A DNA stretch of 64,000 bases, from the NCBI RefSeq assembly GCF_000800255.1, contig NZ_CP009747.1, forward strand, positions 3,162,001 to 3,226,000. The letters run 5' to 3'. Numbering within the stretch: position 1 is the first letter of the stretch; every line of letters starts with the position of its first letter. Below are positions 1 through 11,244 of the stretch, in pieces. A model generated the notes under the pieces. The model was not told the DNA's origin. It was given only the letters and a program-made list of their open reading frames with translations, and made no database searches. Source of the DNA: Pseudomonas parafulva (GTDB lineage: Bacteria; Pseudomonadota; Gammaproteobacteria; Pseudomonadales; Pseudomonadaceae). Position numbers and translations under genes: made by a program.

Positions 1-222
1 GATGCGACTGTGGGCAGTCCAGGTGCTTTGCTCGAGAATCAGCCGGCCCCACTCGGCTTGCGCCTTGTCGCGCTCGCTGAGTTCGTTGTAAAGGGTGTTG
101 AGCAGTTGGCGGTTCCAGTGCGCGCTGTAGGAGACGGCAATGGCCGAGCCCAGCACGCCGACGAACAGCAGCAGCATCAGGAAGCTTCCGCCCGGCAGCG
201 GCTTGGCGAACAGCCGGCTCAC
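1..222 (-). CDS. ftsL: Cell division protein FtsL (partial, C-terminus outside window)
   Basis: FtsL is a small bitopic inner-membrane protein of the divisome FtsQLB subcomplex. The first 74 residues are visible. They show a short cytoplasmic N-terminus ([13 protein letters not shown]), one hydrophobic segment (about residues 13-31, [19 protein letters not shown]) and the start of the periplasmic coiled coil ([19 protein letters not shown]). The start is a GTG at 222 whose bases overlap the TGA of rsmH (GTGA), which implies translational coupling. Position directly after mraZ-rsmH is the conserved dcw order and is the main support; the sequence alone is short. Confidence 0.93.
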   Translation of the reverse strand, partial: MSRLFAKPLPGGSFLMLLLFVGVLGSAIAVSYSAHWNRQLLNTLYNELSERDKAQAEWGRLILEQSTWTAHSRI

Positions 223-1166
223 CGCAGTTTCTCCGCCACGCGCATGACGGCGCTACGCGCCCGCGGGTTGGCCTTGAGTTCTTCATCGGAGGCGAACTGC
301 GCCTTGCCGATCAGGCGGATCTTCGGTTCGAAGGCCTTGTGCTGAACCGGCAGGTTGCGCGGCAGGTTGTCTGCTTCGCCCTTGACCAGCTTGCGCATGA
401 ACAGCTTGACGATGCGGTCTTCGAGCGAATGGAAGCTGATGACCACCAGGCGACCACCCACCTCCAATGCGTCGAGCGCTGCTTCGAGGCCGGCTTCAAG
501 ATCGCCCAGTTCGTTGTTGACGTGGATGCGCAGCCCTTGGAAAGCACGCGTGGCCGGGTTCTTGCCCTTCTCCCAGGCGGGGTTGGCGACCTTGAGCACT
601 TCGGCCAGATCGGCGGTGCGGGTGAACGGCTGCTGTTCACGGCGCTGGACCACGGCACGGGCCATGCGCTTGGCGAAGCGCTCTTCGCCGTATTCCTTGA
701 ACACCCGGGCAATGTCCTCTTCTGGCGCCGAGGCAATGAATTCGGCGGCGCTGACGCCCTGACCGGGGTTCATGCGCATGTCCAGCGGACCGTCGTTGAG
801 GAAGCTGAAGCCGCGCTCAGGGTCATCCAACTGTGGCGAGGACACGCCCAGATCGAGCAGTACACCACTGACTTTGCCGTGCAGCTCGCGCGTGCGTACT
901 TCATCGCCCATCTCGGCGAAGCTGCGCTGCACAATGACAAAGCGGCCGTCTTCGGCCGCCAGCGCTTGCCCCGTGGCAATCGCTTGTGGATCTTTGTCGA
1001 AACCCAGCAGCCGCCCCTGCGGCCCCAGTCGACTGAGCATGAGACGGCTGTGGCCGCCCCGCCCGAACGTGCCGTCCAGATAGCAACCGTCGGCGCGCAA
1101 GGCCAGTGCCTCGACAGCTTCGTCGAGCAGGACGGTAATGTGGTTGAAGCCGCTATCTATGGTCAC
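219..1166 (-). CDS. rsmH: 16S rRNA (cytosine(1402)-N(4))-methyltransferase RsmH (MraW)
   Basis: SAM-dependent methyltransferase that N4-methylates C1402 in the decoding centre of 16S rRNA; in Pseudomonas it is the second gene of the division/cell-wall cluster. The 315-residue protein has normal family length. Visible motifs are the SAM-binding glycine loop DGTFGRGGH (residues 31-39), FDKDP (about 56-60), and the family signature [20 protein letters not shown] (about 103-122). The GTG start overlaps the mraZ stop by the sequence GTGA, and its own stop overlaps ftsL in the same way, so the three genes are probably translated in a coupled fashion. Confidence 0.98.
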   Translation of the reverse strand: MTIDSGFNHITVLLDEAVEALALRADGCYLDGTFGRGGHSRLMLSRLGPQGRLLGFDKDPQAIATGQALAAEDGRFVIVQRSFAEMGDEVRTRELHGKVSGVLLDLGVSSPQLDDPERGFSFLNDGPLDMRMNPGQGVSAAEFIASAPEEDIARVFKEYGEERFAKRMARAVVQRREQQPFTRTADLAEVLKVANPAWEKGKNPATRAFQGLRIHVNNELGDLEAGLEAALDALEVGGRLVVISFHSLEDRIVKLFMRKLVKGEADNLPRNLPVQHKAFEPKIRLIGKAQFASDEELKANPRARSAVMRVAEKLR

Positions 1167-1618
1167 AGGATCAGGTCACGCAGTTCGTCGGGCATGGCGC
1201 CCGGTTGTTGGATAGCGGCGAGGTCGGCTGCCGAAACCGCGTTCCAGGCATCCTCATCCCACAGCTGGAATTTGTTCAGTTGCCCCACCAGCATCGCCTT
1301 CTTGTCGAGCCGGGCGTACTCACGCAGGCGAGGCGGCACCAGGAAACGACCACTGCCATCGAGCTCCAGGTCCACCGCGTTGCCAATCAGCAGACGCTGC
1401 AGGCGACGGTTTTCCTCACGCAACGATGGCAAGGCACGCAACTTGGCTTCTATCTGCTCCCACTCGTCGAGCGGATAAACGCACAGGCAAGGATCTACAG
1501 CGTCGATGGTCACGATGAGCTGGCCATTGCAACGCGAATCGAGCTCGTCACGGTACCGGCTCGGCATGGCGAGACGGCCCTTGGCATCGAGACTGACGGC
1601 GTTGGCTCCGCGAAACAC
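1163..1618 (-). CDS. mraZ: Transcriptional regulator MraZ
   Basis: MraZ is the first gene of the dcw cluster and a DNA-binding autorepressor built of two AbrB-like (SpoVT-AbrB) halves. The 151-residue reading starts [21 protein letters not shown], the typical family N-terminus; the second half repeats the pattern ([21 protein letters not shown]). I place the start at the GTG at 1618 because it gives the family N-terminus and follows a GGGGA ribosome binding site; the open frame continues upstream but reads through the promoter. Three boxes upstream (separate entry) fit autoregulation. Confidence 0.97.
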   Translation of the reverse strand: MFRGANAVSLDAKGRLAMPSRYRDELDSRCNGQLIVTIDAVDPCLCVYPLDEWEQIEAKLRALPSLREENRRLQRLLIGNAVDLELDGSGRFLVPPRLREYARLDKKAMLVGQLNKFQLWDEDAWNAVSAADLAAIQQPGAMPDELRDLIL

Positions 1619-1660
1619 GGCTGCGATTCCCCACAATGTTATCGTTTTTGTGCCAGAAAA

Positions 1661-1723
1661 CCCACTTCGTCCCACTTTCTGCCACTTGCGCACACTATAG
1701 GAATCCGCCCGCCGCACCGTCAA
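1661..1723 (-). promoter_or_regulatory. Sigma-70 promoter of mraZ with three MraZ boxes
   Basis: On the minus strand TTGACG (1723-1718) and TATAGT (1699-1694) are separated by 18 bp. Just downstream, AAGTGG(C/G) occurs three times at exactly 10-bp spacing (1687-1681, 1677-1671, 1667-1661). MraZ of other bacteria binds GTGG-type direct repeats in its own promoter, so these are likely its operator. The elements are directly visible; the regulatory role is inferred from the family. Confidence 0.75.
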
Positions 1724-1931
1724 GGCACGTTCATAAGGAAAACCCTTACAGGACCGAGATTTAGCGCAACAAAGGAAGGGGGAAAGACTACCGGGAGACA
1801 AAATTGACGGAAAAAATCACGCGCACTCAAATGGATAGAGTGTGAAGTTAAAGTGATTTATTAAGAGTAAGAACTTTTCGGCATTACCACAGGGGATCTG
1901 CTATCGATTGCAGCAGAGAAAGGGGAAGGTG

Positions 1932-2288
1932 GAGAGTCGATCTGTAAGCCGGGTTTTGTCGAGGACAGTCATTCCTCTACGACGGCCATCACTGGACGCC
2001 TCTAGCAACCTACCCGGTTCCGACGCGGGCCACGCCATAAGGAACCCTATTTGGTCTTGCTCCGAGTGGGGTTTACCTAGCCACGAACTGTTGCCAGTCG
2101 TGCGGTGCGCTCTTACCGCACCTTTTCACCCTTACCGGCACCGAAGTGCTTAGGCGGTTGTTTTCTGTGGCACTTTCCGTAGGCTCACGCCTCCCAGGGG
2201 TTACCTGGCACTCTGCCCTGCGGAGCCCGGACTTTCCTCCCCCTACTTTTGCGGAACAAAAGCAGGCAGCGACTGTCCGATCGACTCT
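1932..2288 (-). ncRNA. rnpB: RNase P RNA (M1 RNA)
   Basis: Catalytic RNA of ribonuclease P, which removes 5' leaders from pre-tRNA. Read on the minus strand it shows the type A landmarks: GAGGAAAGTCCGGGCTCC near the 5' end (CR I region), a GCCAGGTAA stretch, GGTAAGGGTGAAAAGGTGCGG in the middle, GAGCAAGACCAAATAGG (the CR V region), and ACAAAACCCGGCTTA near the 3' end. The ends pair as helix P1 (AGAGTCGATC at 2288 with its complement ending near 1933). About 357 nt, as expected. Ends are set by P1 and may be off by a few bases. No clear T-run terminator follows it. Confidence 0.97.
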
Positions 2289-2355
2289 CCGCCGACAAGG
2301 GTAACGGCAGGCGGGCGCAAGAACAAGCCTTCACTTAAATAATATCATTAAGCCA

Positions 2356-3231
2356 CTACTGGCTTTTTTGTTTATCCAATGCCGCCTGATAAAGAAGATT
2401 CTTACGCACGCCGGTAATTTCAGCCGCCAACGCTGCTGCGCGCTTGAGCGGCAACTCTGCCAATAGCAGATCCAATACGCGCTGGGCTTCGCGACTGATG
2501 GCCTGCTCGTCCTGAGGCGCCGTCCAGCCTGCCACCAGCACGACGCACTCGCCGCGCTGCTGGTTGGCATCGGCGGCGACGAACTCGCACAGCTCGCCCA
2601 ACGGCAGCCCCTTGAGCGTCTCGAACGTTTTGGTCAGTTCGCGTGCTAGCAATGCCGGACGCTCATCGCCGAACACCGCCTGCATGTCTTCCAGGCATTC
2701 GAGAATCCGGTGCGGCGCTTCGTAGAAGATCAGCGTACGCGGCTCCTCCCGGACCTGTTCGAGGCGAGCGCGACGTCCGGCCGACTTGGCTGGCAGGAAG
2801 CCTTCGAAAATGAAACGGTCCGAGGGCAGGCCGGCCGCCGAGAGCGCGGCGATCAGGGCACAGGCGCCCGGCACCGGCACCACCTTGATACCGGCAGCGC
2901 GCGCCTGACGCACCAAATGGTAGCCAGGATCGGAAATCAACGGCGTGCCAGCGTCGGACACCAGCGCCACATCATCGCCTGCCAGCAGTCGCGCGATGAA
3001 GCGGCTGCCCTCGTCGCGCTCGTTGTGCTCATGGCAGGCGGCCAGGGGAGTATCAATGCCGAAATGCTGCAGCAGGCGTACCGAATGGCGGGTATCCTCG
3101 GCGGCGATCAACGCTGCACCGGCCAGCACCTTGAGCGCCCGGGCGCTCATGTCATCGAGGTTGCCGATGGGCGTGGCCACGACGTAGAGCGTCCCGGCGG
3201 TAGATTGTGAAACCCCTGCAACATCCGTCAC
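2356..3231 (-). CDS. rsmI: 16S rRNA (cytidine(1402)-2'-O)-methyltransferase RsmI
   Basis: Tetrapyrrole-methylase-fold enzyme that 2'-O-methylates C1402, the same nucleotide modified by RsmH encoded just downstream. Motifs: [13 protein letters not shown] near the N-terminus, [29 protein letters not shown] and [14 protein letters not shown]. Length about 291-294 residues, normal. Two in-frame GTG codons are possible: 3240, or 3231 which gives MTDVAGVSQ and has an AGG eight bases upstream; I chose the latter. It diverges from lpoA, as in enterobacteria (yraL/yraM). Confidence 0.96.
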   Translation of the reverse strand: MTDVAGVSQSTAGTLYVVATPIGNLDDMSARALKVLAGAALIAAEDTRHSVRLLQHFGIDTPLAACHEHNERDEGSRFIARLLAGDDVALVSDAGTPLISDPGYHLVRQARAAGIKVVPVPGACALIAALSAAGLPSDRFIFEGFLPAKSAGRRARLEQVREEPRTLIFYEAPHRILECLEDMQAVFGDERPALLARELTKTFETLKGLPLGELCEFVAADANQQRGECVVLVAGWTAPQDEQAISREAQRVLDLLLAELPLKRAAALAAEITGVRKNLLYQAALDKQKSQ

Positions 3232-3418
3232 TGCGTGCACCTGTCTTGCCGATCAAAGGCGCCATTGTAGCCCGAGCACTTGCAACAGCGCGCAAACAAC
3301 TTCGAACTCGGGCCGCGACAAGCGACCTATAGTGAAGCTTCACCGTCAGCGACATCGCGCCCCGGCCAGTGCTTGGGTACAATCGCCCACCTCCTTGATC
3401 GAGTAACAGGATCCTTAC

Positions 3419-5235
3419 ATGATCGCTTGCCTGCGGCTGCTCTCAGCCTTCTGTCTCGCTGCCCTGCTGGCAGCCTGCGCCAGCTCGCCCTCATCCAGCC
3501 TGGGCGAGTTGCCGCGCACCCCGGACGCCAGCATCGAGCAGTTGCTCGAGAAGGCCGCGTCGAGCAAGTCCGCCGAAGACGCCGCACTGCTGCGCCTGAG
3601 CGCGGCCGACATGGCCTACCGGCAGAAGGACTTCCCGCGCGCCGCGCGCATCCTCGAACAGGTGCCACTGGACGGTCTCAAGCCTGCCCAGCAAATCTTC
3701 GCCAGCACCCTCGCTGCCGAACTGGCGATGAGTCGTAACCAGCCCAAGGCTGCCCTCACTGCCCTGGCGCACCCAAGCCTGCAACATGTCGGCGAACTGC
3801 CCGAGCCACAGCAAGTGCGTACTTACAGCGTGCATGCCGCTGCCTTGGAAGCCGACGGTCAGGCCCTGGCCGCCGCCCAACAGCGCGTCCTGCTGGCGCC
3901 ACTGCTCAGCGGCGAACCGGCGGCGAAAAACAACGACGCCATCTGGTCGCTGGTCGCCTCGCTGCCTGCCGAACAACTGCAGCAGCCGAGCGCCGACGCA
4001 ACCCTGGCCGGCTGGACCAGCCTGGCCCTGGCAGTCAAGAGTGCCGGCACCCTGGAACAGCAGCAGGCGGCCATCGACGCCTGGCGTCAGCAGCATCCCG
4101 ACCACGCCGCCGCCAAGCAACTGCCTGAAGCCTTGGTCAAGCTCAAGCAACTGGCCAGCCAACCGCTGACCAAGATCGCCCTGCTGCTGCCCCAGGAAGG
4201 CCCTCTGGCAGGCGTGGCCCGCGCCCTGCGCGACGGCTTCATGGCCGCCCACTTCCAGGCACAGCAGTCCGGTCAGCCAGCTCCGGCCGTGCAGGTATTC
4301 GACAGCTCGCGCCTCACCTCGCTGGATGATTTCTACCGCCAGGCCCAGGCCGCAGGCGTGCAGTTGGTCATCGGGCCTCTGGAAAAGCCGCTGGTCAAGA
4401 AACTCGCCGATTACCCGCAGCTGCCCATCACCACCTTGGCGTTGAACTACGCCGAAGCTGGGCAGAAATCCTCGCCACAACTGTTCCAGTTCGGTCTCGC
4501 TGCCGAAGACGAAGCCCGAGAGGTAGCGCGTCGAGCCCACGCAGACGGTCTGGTGCGCGCCGTGGCCCTGGTGCCGAGCGGCGAATGGGGTGACCGTGTG
4601 CTGGCAGCCTTCCGCCAGGACTGGGAAAGCAATGGCGGCACCTTGCTCGCCGCCGAGCGCATCGCCCAGCCCGTGGCCCTGGCTCAGCAAATTGCCGACC
4701 TGTTCCAACTGCGCCAGAGCGAAGGTCGCGCCAAGAGCCTGCAAAGCGCCGTGGGCGGTAACATCGCAGCCCAACCGTCGCGTCGCCAGGATATCGACTT
4801 CATCTTCCTCGCCGCCACGCCACAGCAAGCGCAGCAGATCAAGCCCACGCTCAACTTCCAGTACGCTGGCGACGTGCCGGTCTATGCCACGTCCAACCTG
4901 TACAGTGCCAGCGGCGATGTGAACCAGTACAACGACATGAACGGCATCCGCTTCTGCGAAACGCCATGGCTGCTGGACACCGGCAACAGCCTGCGCCAGC
5001 AGGTGGTGCAACAGTGGCCGCAAGCCGGTGGCAGCCTCGGACGCTTGTACGCCATGGGTGTTGACGCCTACAGCCTGGCGCCACGCCTGGGTCAGCTCAA
5101 GGCCCTGCCCGACAACCGCATGCAAGGCCTGTCCGGCAGCTTGAGCATCAACGCCAACCAGCGTGTCGAGCGCCAACTGCCATGGGCAGAATTCGCCGGT
5201 GGCCAAGTCAAACGCCTGCCGGACACGCCACGCTG

Positions 5236-5236
<1 letters not shown>
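3419..5236 (+). CDS. lpoA: Penicillin-binding protein activator LpoA (YraM), outer-membrane lipoprotein
   Basis: Outer-membrane lipoprotein that stimulates the class A peptidoglycan synthase PBP1a. The 605-residue protein has a lipoprotein signal with lipobox L-A-A-C (Cys20), an N-terminal alanine/glutamine-rich helical TPR-like half (about 30-245) and a C-terminal half resembling periplasmic ligand-binding proteins (KIALLLPQEGPLAGVARAL from about residue 252; IDFIFLAATPQQAQQIKPTL). The start codon follows AGGATCCTTAC. The stop overlaps the yraN start. Assignment rests on the family profile and on the conserved rsmI-lpoA-yraN-diaA-dolP order. Confidence 0.93.
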
Positions 5237-6864
<1,628 letters not shown>

Positions 6865-6942
6865 CATCCAGGCGCGGCATTACCGATGCCCGCGCCATCG
6901 CGCACATGAATTCGTCTCGTTTCTGACCATTCAGGAAAAGCC

Positions 6943-7161
6943 ATGAAGAAGTCTTTGCTGTCCCTCATCGCCATCGCCGGTTTCGCTGCCCTGGCAGGTT
7001 GCTCCACCCCGAGCGTGATCACCCTCAACGACGGCCGCGAGCTGCAGACCCTCGACAAGCCCAAGTTCGATGACGATTCGGGCTTCTACGAGTTCAAGCA
7101 GCTCGATGGCAAGCCGACCCGCATCAACAAGGATCAGGTCCGCACCATCAAAGACCTGTAA
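6943..7161 (+). CDS. YgdI/YgdR-type small lipoprotein (DUF903)
   Basis: 72-residue lipoprotein: signal MKKSLLSLIAIAGFAALAGC (lipobox L-A-G-C, Cys20), then the DUF903 core VITLNDGRELQTLDKPKFDD and the closing QLDGKPTRINKDQVRTIKDL. GGAAAAGCC precedes the ATG. The function of this very common lipoprotein family is not known. It is followed by a strong terminator. Confidence 0.92.
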   Translation: MKKSLLSLIAIAGFAALAGCSTPSVITLNDGRELQTLDKPKFDDDSGFYEFKQLDGKPTRINKDQVRTIKDL

Positions 7162-7175
7162 TCCGGGCTTGAAAG

Positions 7176-7208
7176 CAAAAAGGCGATCCTTCCGGATCGC
7201 CTTTTTTG
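7176..7208. terminator. Bidirectional intrinsic terminator between the DUF903 gene and sspB
   Basis: AGGCGATCC-TTCC-GGATCGCCT (7181-7202), a 9-bp stem with a 4-base loop, has an A-run on the left and a T-run on the right, so it can stop transcription of both convergent genes. Confidence 0.92.
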
Positions 7209-7643
7209 TTACTTGACCACCTTCAAGCTTGGTCGACCGCTGGGTCGCGGTGGCTGACCTCCACCTTCCGGTGGACCGTCGTCATCGGGCTGGACGCTAT
7301 CGTCTTCCTCGAGCGCCTCATCCTCCATCAGCGCAGGCTCCAGCTCGAAGACCATGCCCTGGCCGTTCTCGCGTGCATAGATGCCCAGAATCGCGGCGCT
7401 CGGCACGTACAGCGAATGGGCCACACCACCAAAACGCCCCTCGAAACTCACCGCATCGTTGTCCATGTGCAGGTTGCGCACGGCGCTGGGCGAGATATTC
7501 AGCACGATCTGACCATCGCTGGCAAAGCCTTGCGGGACCTGGACCGCTGGATACTCAGCATTGACCAGCATGTGGGGCGTGCAATCGTTGTCGACGATCC
7601 ACTCGTACAGTGCTCTAACCAGATAGGGGCGACTGGAGTTCAT
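7209..7643 (-). CDS. sspB: ClpXP protease specificity-enhancing factor SspB
   Basis: Adaptor that brings ssrA-tagged proteins and other substrates to ClpXP. The 144-residue protein has the globular substrate-binding domain at the N-terminus (MNSSRPYLVRALYEWIVDN), an acidic linker (EDEALEEDDSVQPDDD) and the C-terminal ClpX-binding peptide GRPSLKVVK. The start at 7643 follows AAGGAG. It lies 10 bp after sspA, the usual pair. Confidence 0.97.
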   Translation of the reverse strand: MNSSRPYLVRALYEWIVDNDCTPHMLVNAEYPAVQVPQGFASDGQIVLNISPSAVRNLHMDNDAVSFEGRFGGVAHSLYVPSAAILGIYARENGQGMVFELEPALMEDEALEEDDSVQPDDDGPPEGGGQPPRPSGRPSLKVVK

Positions 7644-7653
7644 CAACGGCTCC

Positions 7654-8277
7654 TTAAAGCTTGCGCATTTCACGTTCGGTAGCGGACAGGCTCGCCTGGA
7701 AAGGCTCGCGGGCGAACTGTCGCTCCATGTAATCCAGCAGCGGCTTGGCTTGCCGCGGCAGTTCGATACCCAGTACCGGCAAACGCCAGAGGATGGGCAG
7801 TAGACAGCAATCGACCAGGCTTTGCTCCTCGCTCATGAAGCAGGCGAACTCGCCGAACAGCGGCGAGACGCCGGTGAGGCTCTCACGCAGCGACTTGCGC
7901 GCCTCGCTGCGCGAGGTTTCGCCGGTCCGCGTATCGAGGATGAGATCGGCCAGCGCACACCAGTCACGCTGGATGCGGTGCATCAGCAGCCGACTGTTGC
8001 CACGCGCCACCGGATACACCGGCATCAGCGGCGGATGGGGGTAACGCTCTTCGAGGTATTCCATCACCACGGTCGGCTCGTACAAGGCCAGGTCGCGATC
8101 GACCAGGGTCGGCACGCTGCCGTAGGGGTTCACTTCGACCAGCTTGGGCGGCAGCCGATCGGCGACGACGTCGACGATCTGCGCATTGACGCCCTTCTCG
8201 GCGAGCACCAGGCGCACACGATGGGAATAGTGGTCGGCGGGGTCGGAATAGCAGGCTAACCTGTTGGTTGCGCCCAT
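7654..8277 (-). CDS. sspA: Stringent starvation protein A (SspA)
   Basis: RNA-polymerase-associated protein with a glutathione-S-transferase fold and no GST activity; needed for stationary-phase and virulence gene control in related bacteria. 207 residues from [20 protein letters not shown]; the thioredoxin-like N-terminal half holds [27 protein letters not shown], and the helical C-terminal half contains [20 protein letters not shown]. The open frame extends further upstream but only through a hairpin region; the start at 8277 is the family start. Confidence 0.96.
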   Translation of the reverse strand: MGATNRLACYSDPADHYSHRVRLVLAEKGVNAQIVDVVADRLPPKLVEVNPYGSVPTLVDRDLALYEPTVVMEYLEERYPHPPLMPVYPVARGNSRLLMHRIQRDWCALADLILDTRTGETSRSEARKSLRESLTGVSPLFGEFACFMSEEQSLVDCCLLPILWRLPVLGIELPRQAKPLLDYMERQFAREPFQASLSATEREMRKL

Positions 8278-8320
8278 GTAGCGGCTCCTCGCGGGGGTAT
8301 GCGTGTGAAACTGCAAATGC

Positions 8321-8376
8321 AAACGCGCCCTGGAGGGCTGCCGTGCATTCGCATGGCAGCGCCCCAGGGCGCGTTC
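8321..8376 (-). terminator. Long hairpin between petC and sspA (terminator or attenuator)
   Basis: On the minus strand AACGCGCCCTGG...GCTGCCATGC-GAAT-GCACGGCAGC...CCAGGGCGCGTTT forms a stem of more than 20 bp interrupted by a small bulge, followed by a short T-rich stretch. It lies after petC and before sspA, so it probably separates or attenuates the two units. Confidence 0.75.
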
Positions 8377-8399
8377 AACTACCAGCAACTACTGCGTGA

Positions 8400-9179
8400 T
8401 CAGTGCACGTCCTTCCAGTATTCGCGCTTGAGCAAGTAGGCGAACACGAAGAAGAAAGCCAGGTACAGCAGGACATAAGTGCCGATGCGCTGACTCTCCA
8501 GTTTGACCGGGTTGGCCGAATAGGCCAGGAAGGTCACCAGGTTCTTGACCTTCTCGTCGAACTGCTCGGCCGTCAGGGTACCGGATTTCGGCTCCACGGT
8601 CAGCTGATCGCAGGCTTCATGGGTCAGCGGAGCGCCGGTCAGCGGGTCGAACTGCTTCTTGCCATCGACCACGGTCTGGATCTGCTTGCAGCCGATCACC
8701 TGATTGCCCTGCAGGCCCACCAGCACGTTGGGCATGCCGACGTTGGGGAAGACCTTGTTGTTCACACCGTAGGGGCGCGACGGGTCCTGGTAGAAGCTGC
8801 GCAGGTAGCTGTACAGCCAGTCGTTGCCGCGAACCCGGGCGACCAGCGTCAAGTCCGGCGGCGCCGCGCCGAACCAGGTCTTGGCGTCATCGGGACGCAT
8901 GCCGATCTTCATGTGGTCGCCAATCTTGGCGCCCGTGAACACCAGGTTTTCCAGCATCACCTCATGCGGGATACCCAGGTCGTCGGCGACTCGCTCATAA
9001 CGCTGGAACTTGGCGCTATGACAACCCATGCAATAGTTGGCGAAGGTCCGAGCGCCATCCTGCATCGCGGCCTTGTCAGCCAGGTCGATATCGACCTTAT
9101 CCAGCTCAACGCCATGCTCAGCAGCGAACGACAGGCCAGGCATCAATGCCAGGCAAAGTACTGCAATCAACTTTTTCAT
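8400..9179 (-). CDS. petC: Ubiquinol-cytochrome c reductase, cytochrome c1 subunit
   Basis: Membrane-anchored c-type cytochrome of the bc1 complex; it accepts electrons from the Rieske protein and passes them to soluble cytochrome c. 259 residues: cleavable signal (about 1-19), heme motif C50-M-G-C53-H54, and a C-terminal membrane anchor (about 236-253, YVLLYLAFFFVFAYLL) followed by KREYWKDVH. The ATG overlaps the petB stop. Last gene of petABC. Confidence 0.98.
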   Translation of the reverse strand: MKKLIAVLCLALMPGLSFAAEHGVELDKVDIDLADKAAMQDGARTFANYCMGCHSAKFQRYERVADDLGIPHEVMLENLVFTGAKIGDHMKIGMRPDDAKTWFGAAPPDLTLVARVRGNDWLYSYLRSFYQDPSRPYGVNNKVFPNVGMPNVLVGLQGNQVIGCKQIQTVVDGKKQFDPLTGAPLTHEACDQLTVEPKSGTLTAEQFDEKVKNLVTFLAYSANPVKLESQRIGTYVLLYLAFFFVFAYLLKREYWKDVH

Positions 9180-10390
9180 CAGCCAGTCACCCTTTCCGGA
9201 ACCGGTTTGGTCTTCTCGAGCCTCGTGTAGAAGGGCATCAGCACGAAGTAGGCGAAATACAGCACGGTGCAGATCTGCGACAGCAGGGTTCGCCCGGGCG
9301 TTGGCGCCAGCACGCCGAGGATGCCGAGGATGATGAAGGCCACACAGAACACCAACAGGAACAGCTTGCTCAGCCAGCCCTTGTAGCGCATCGAGCGCAC
9401 TGGACTGCGGTCGAGCCAGGGCAGCACGAAGAGCACCGCGATCGCCGCGCCCATGGCGATGACACCGAAGAGCTTGTCAGGAACCGCGCGCAAGATGGCG
9501 TAGAACGGCGTGAAGTACCATACCGGGGCGATGTGCTCAGGCGTCTTGAAGGCGTTGGCCTGCTCGAAGTTCGGTTTTTCCAGGAAGTAACCACCCATTT
9601 CCGGGAAGAAGAACACTACGGAACAGAATACGAAGAGGAAGACCACCACCCCGACGATGTCTTTGACGGTGTAGTACGGGTGGAACGGAATGCCGTCGAG
9701 CGGGATGCCGTTTTCGTCCTTGTGCTTCTTGATGTCGATGCCGTCAGGGTTGTTCGAACCCACTTCGTGCAGCGCCAGGATGTGCAGCACCACCAGGCCG
9801 AGAATGACGATCGGCAGGGCCACCACATGCAGGGCAAAGAAGCGGTTCAGCGTGATGCCGGAGATCAGGTAGTCACCGCGGATCCACTGCGTGAGATCGT
9901 CACCGATCACCGGAATGGCACCGAACAGCGAGATGATCACCTGGGCACCCCAGTAGGACATCTGGCCCCAGGGCAGCAGGTACCCCATGAAGGCCTCGGC
10001 CATCAGCGCCAGGTAGATCAGCATGCCGAACAGCCACACCAGTTCGCGCGGCTTCTGGTACGAACCGTAGAGCAACCCACGGAACATGTGCAGGTACACC
10101 ACGATGAAGAACGCCGAAGCGCCGGTAGAGTGCAGGTAGCGCAGGATCCAGCCGTACTCGACGTCGCGCATGATGTACTCGACCGAGGCGAAGGCCTCTT
10201 CAGCCGAGGGCGTGAAGCTCATGGTCAGCCAGACGCCGGTGACGATCTGGTTGACCAGCACCAACAGCGCCAGGGAGCCGAAAAAGTACAGGAAGTTGAA
10301 ATTCTTGGGCGCGTAGTACTTGCTCAGGTGCTCTTCCCACATCTTGGTGGCGGGGAAGCGCGCATCCACCCAGTCCATGAACTTGCTCAT
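9179..10390 (-). CDS. petB: Ubiquinol-cytochrome c reductase, cytochrome b subunit
   Basis: Integral membrane subunit with two b hemes and the quinone sites. About 403 residues with eight predicted helices; heme-ligand helices are seen in YLHSTGASAFFIVVYLHMFRG and FFALHVVALPIVILGLVVLHIL. The Qo-site motif reads P-V-W-Y (EHIAPVWYF) where mitochondria have PEWY; to my knowledge this is usual in beta/gamma-proteobacteria. Two tandem ATGs exist (10393 and 10390); both fit the AGGAG site and both overlap the petA stop. Confidence 0.98.
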   Translation of the reverse strand: MSKFMDWVDARFPATKMWEEHLSKYYAPKNFNFLYFFGSLALLVLVNQIVTGVWLTMSFTPSAEEAFASVEYIMRDVEYGWILRYLHSTGASAFFIVVYLHMFRGLLYGSYQKPRELVWLFGMLIYLALMAEAFMGYLLPWGQMSYWGAQVIISLFGAIPVIGDDLTQWIRGDYLISGITLNRFFALHVVALPIVILGLVVLHILALHEVGSNNPDGIDIKKHKDENGIPLDGIPFHPYYTVKDIVGVVVFLFVFCSVVFFFPEMGGYFLEKPNFEQANAFKTPEHIAPVWYFTPFYAILRAVPDKLFGVIAMGAAIAVLFVLPWLDRSPVRSMRYKGWLSKLFLLVFCVAFIILGILGVLAPTPGRTLLSQICTVLYFAYFVLMPFYTRLEKTKPVPERVTG

Positions 10391-10983
10391 CATGCGTTCT
10401 CCTGATCGACGCCGATGACGATGATGTCGTCAGACTCGTACGAATGCGGCGGCACGGGCAGATTGAGCGGCGCCGGCTGCGACTTGTACACGCGACCAGC
10501 GAGGTCGTAGTGCGAACCGTGGCAAGGGCAGAAATAGCCGCCCACCCACTTCGGACCCAGGTCGGCTGGCGCCACTTCCGGACGGAAGGTGGGCGAGCAG
10601 CCCAGGTGCGTGCACAGCCCGACAAGGATGAGGATTTCCGGCTTGATCGACCGGACCTGCGGATCGACGTAGGTCGGCTGCACCGACTCCTTGGACTGCG
10701 GGTCGGAGAGCTCGCCGGTAAGATTTTGCAGATTCCCGAGGATCTCCGGCGTTCGCCGCACGATGAACACCGGTTGCCCACGCCATTCAGCGACCATCTG
10801 CTGCCCTGGCTCGATCTTGGCGATATTGACCTTCACAGGTGCCCCAGCCGCCTTGGCCTTGGCGCTTGGGAACCATGACCCCACGAACGGTACCGCAGCC
10901 CCGACCGCCCCTGCAGCCCCCACCACGGATGTGGCAGCTACGAGGAAGCGGCGCCGGCCTGCGTTGACGCCGTCATTGCTCAT
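10390..10983 (-). CDS. petA: Ubiquinol-cytochrome c reductase, Rieske iron-sulfur subunit
   Basis: Rieske [2Fe-2S] protein of the bc1 complex. 197 residues: twin-arginine-type N-terminus (GRRRFLVAATSVVGAAGAVG) that also serves as membrane anchor, then the Rieske boxes C124-T-H126-L-G-C129 and C152-P-C154-H155-G-S. C124, H126, C152 and H155 are the expected cluster ligands and C129/C154 the disulfide. First gene of petABC, preceded by a GGGAGAGGA site. Confidence 0.98.
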   Translation of the reverse strand: MSNDGVNAGRRRFLVAATSVVGAAGAVGAAVPFVGSWFPSAKAKAAGAPVKVNIAKIEPGQQMVAEWRGQPVFIVRRTPEILGNLQNLTGELSDPQSKESVQPTYVDPQVRSIKPEILILVGLCTHLGCSPTFRPEVAPADLGPKWVGGYFCPCHGSHYDLAGRVYKSQPAPLNLPVPPHSYESDDIIVIGVDQENA

Positions 10984-11193
10984 TCAATCCTCTCCCATCA
11001 GCTTTCTTCTCGCCCGTCGCAACAGGCGTCTATTAGTAATGTCTGTGGCGCTAAAAATTGGTCGCCATGGTAGGAAACAAGTCCACACACTGACAAGGTG
11101 ATTAGCGCTGCCAAGGACACAACCCGCGCTTTGCTTGATCTACGTCTATGTGGCAAGCGCCTGCGAATCCGCTGGGGAGAAATGGCAGACATA

Positions 11194-11227
11194 AAAAAAG
11201 CCCGGTTCCAAAGAACCGGGCTTTTTT
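11194..11227 (-). terminator. Intrinsic terminator after rpsI
   Basis: AAGCCCGGTTC-CAAA-GAACCGGGCTT (stem of 11 bp) flanked by A-run and T-run, 18 bases after the rpsI stop. It separates rplM-rpsI from petABC. Confidence 0.93.
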
Positions 11228-11244
11228 CGACTGCCGAAGCGGTA

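Noticed and set aside
1908-2153. Short open frame over rnpB
   Set aside because: It lies entirely inside the RNase P RNA gene on the other strand and has no protein-like features.
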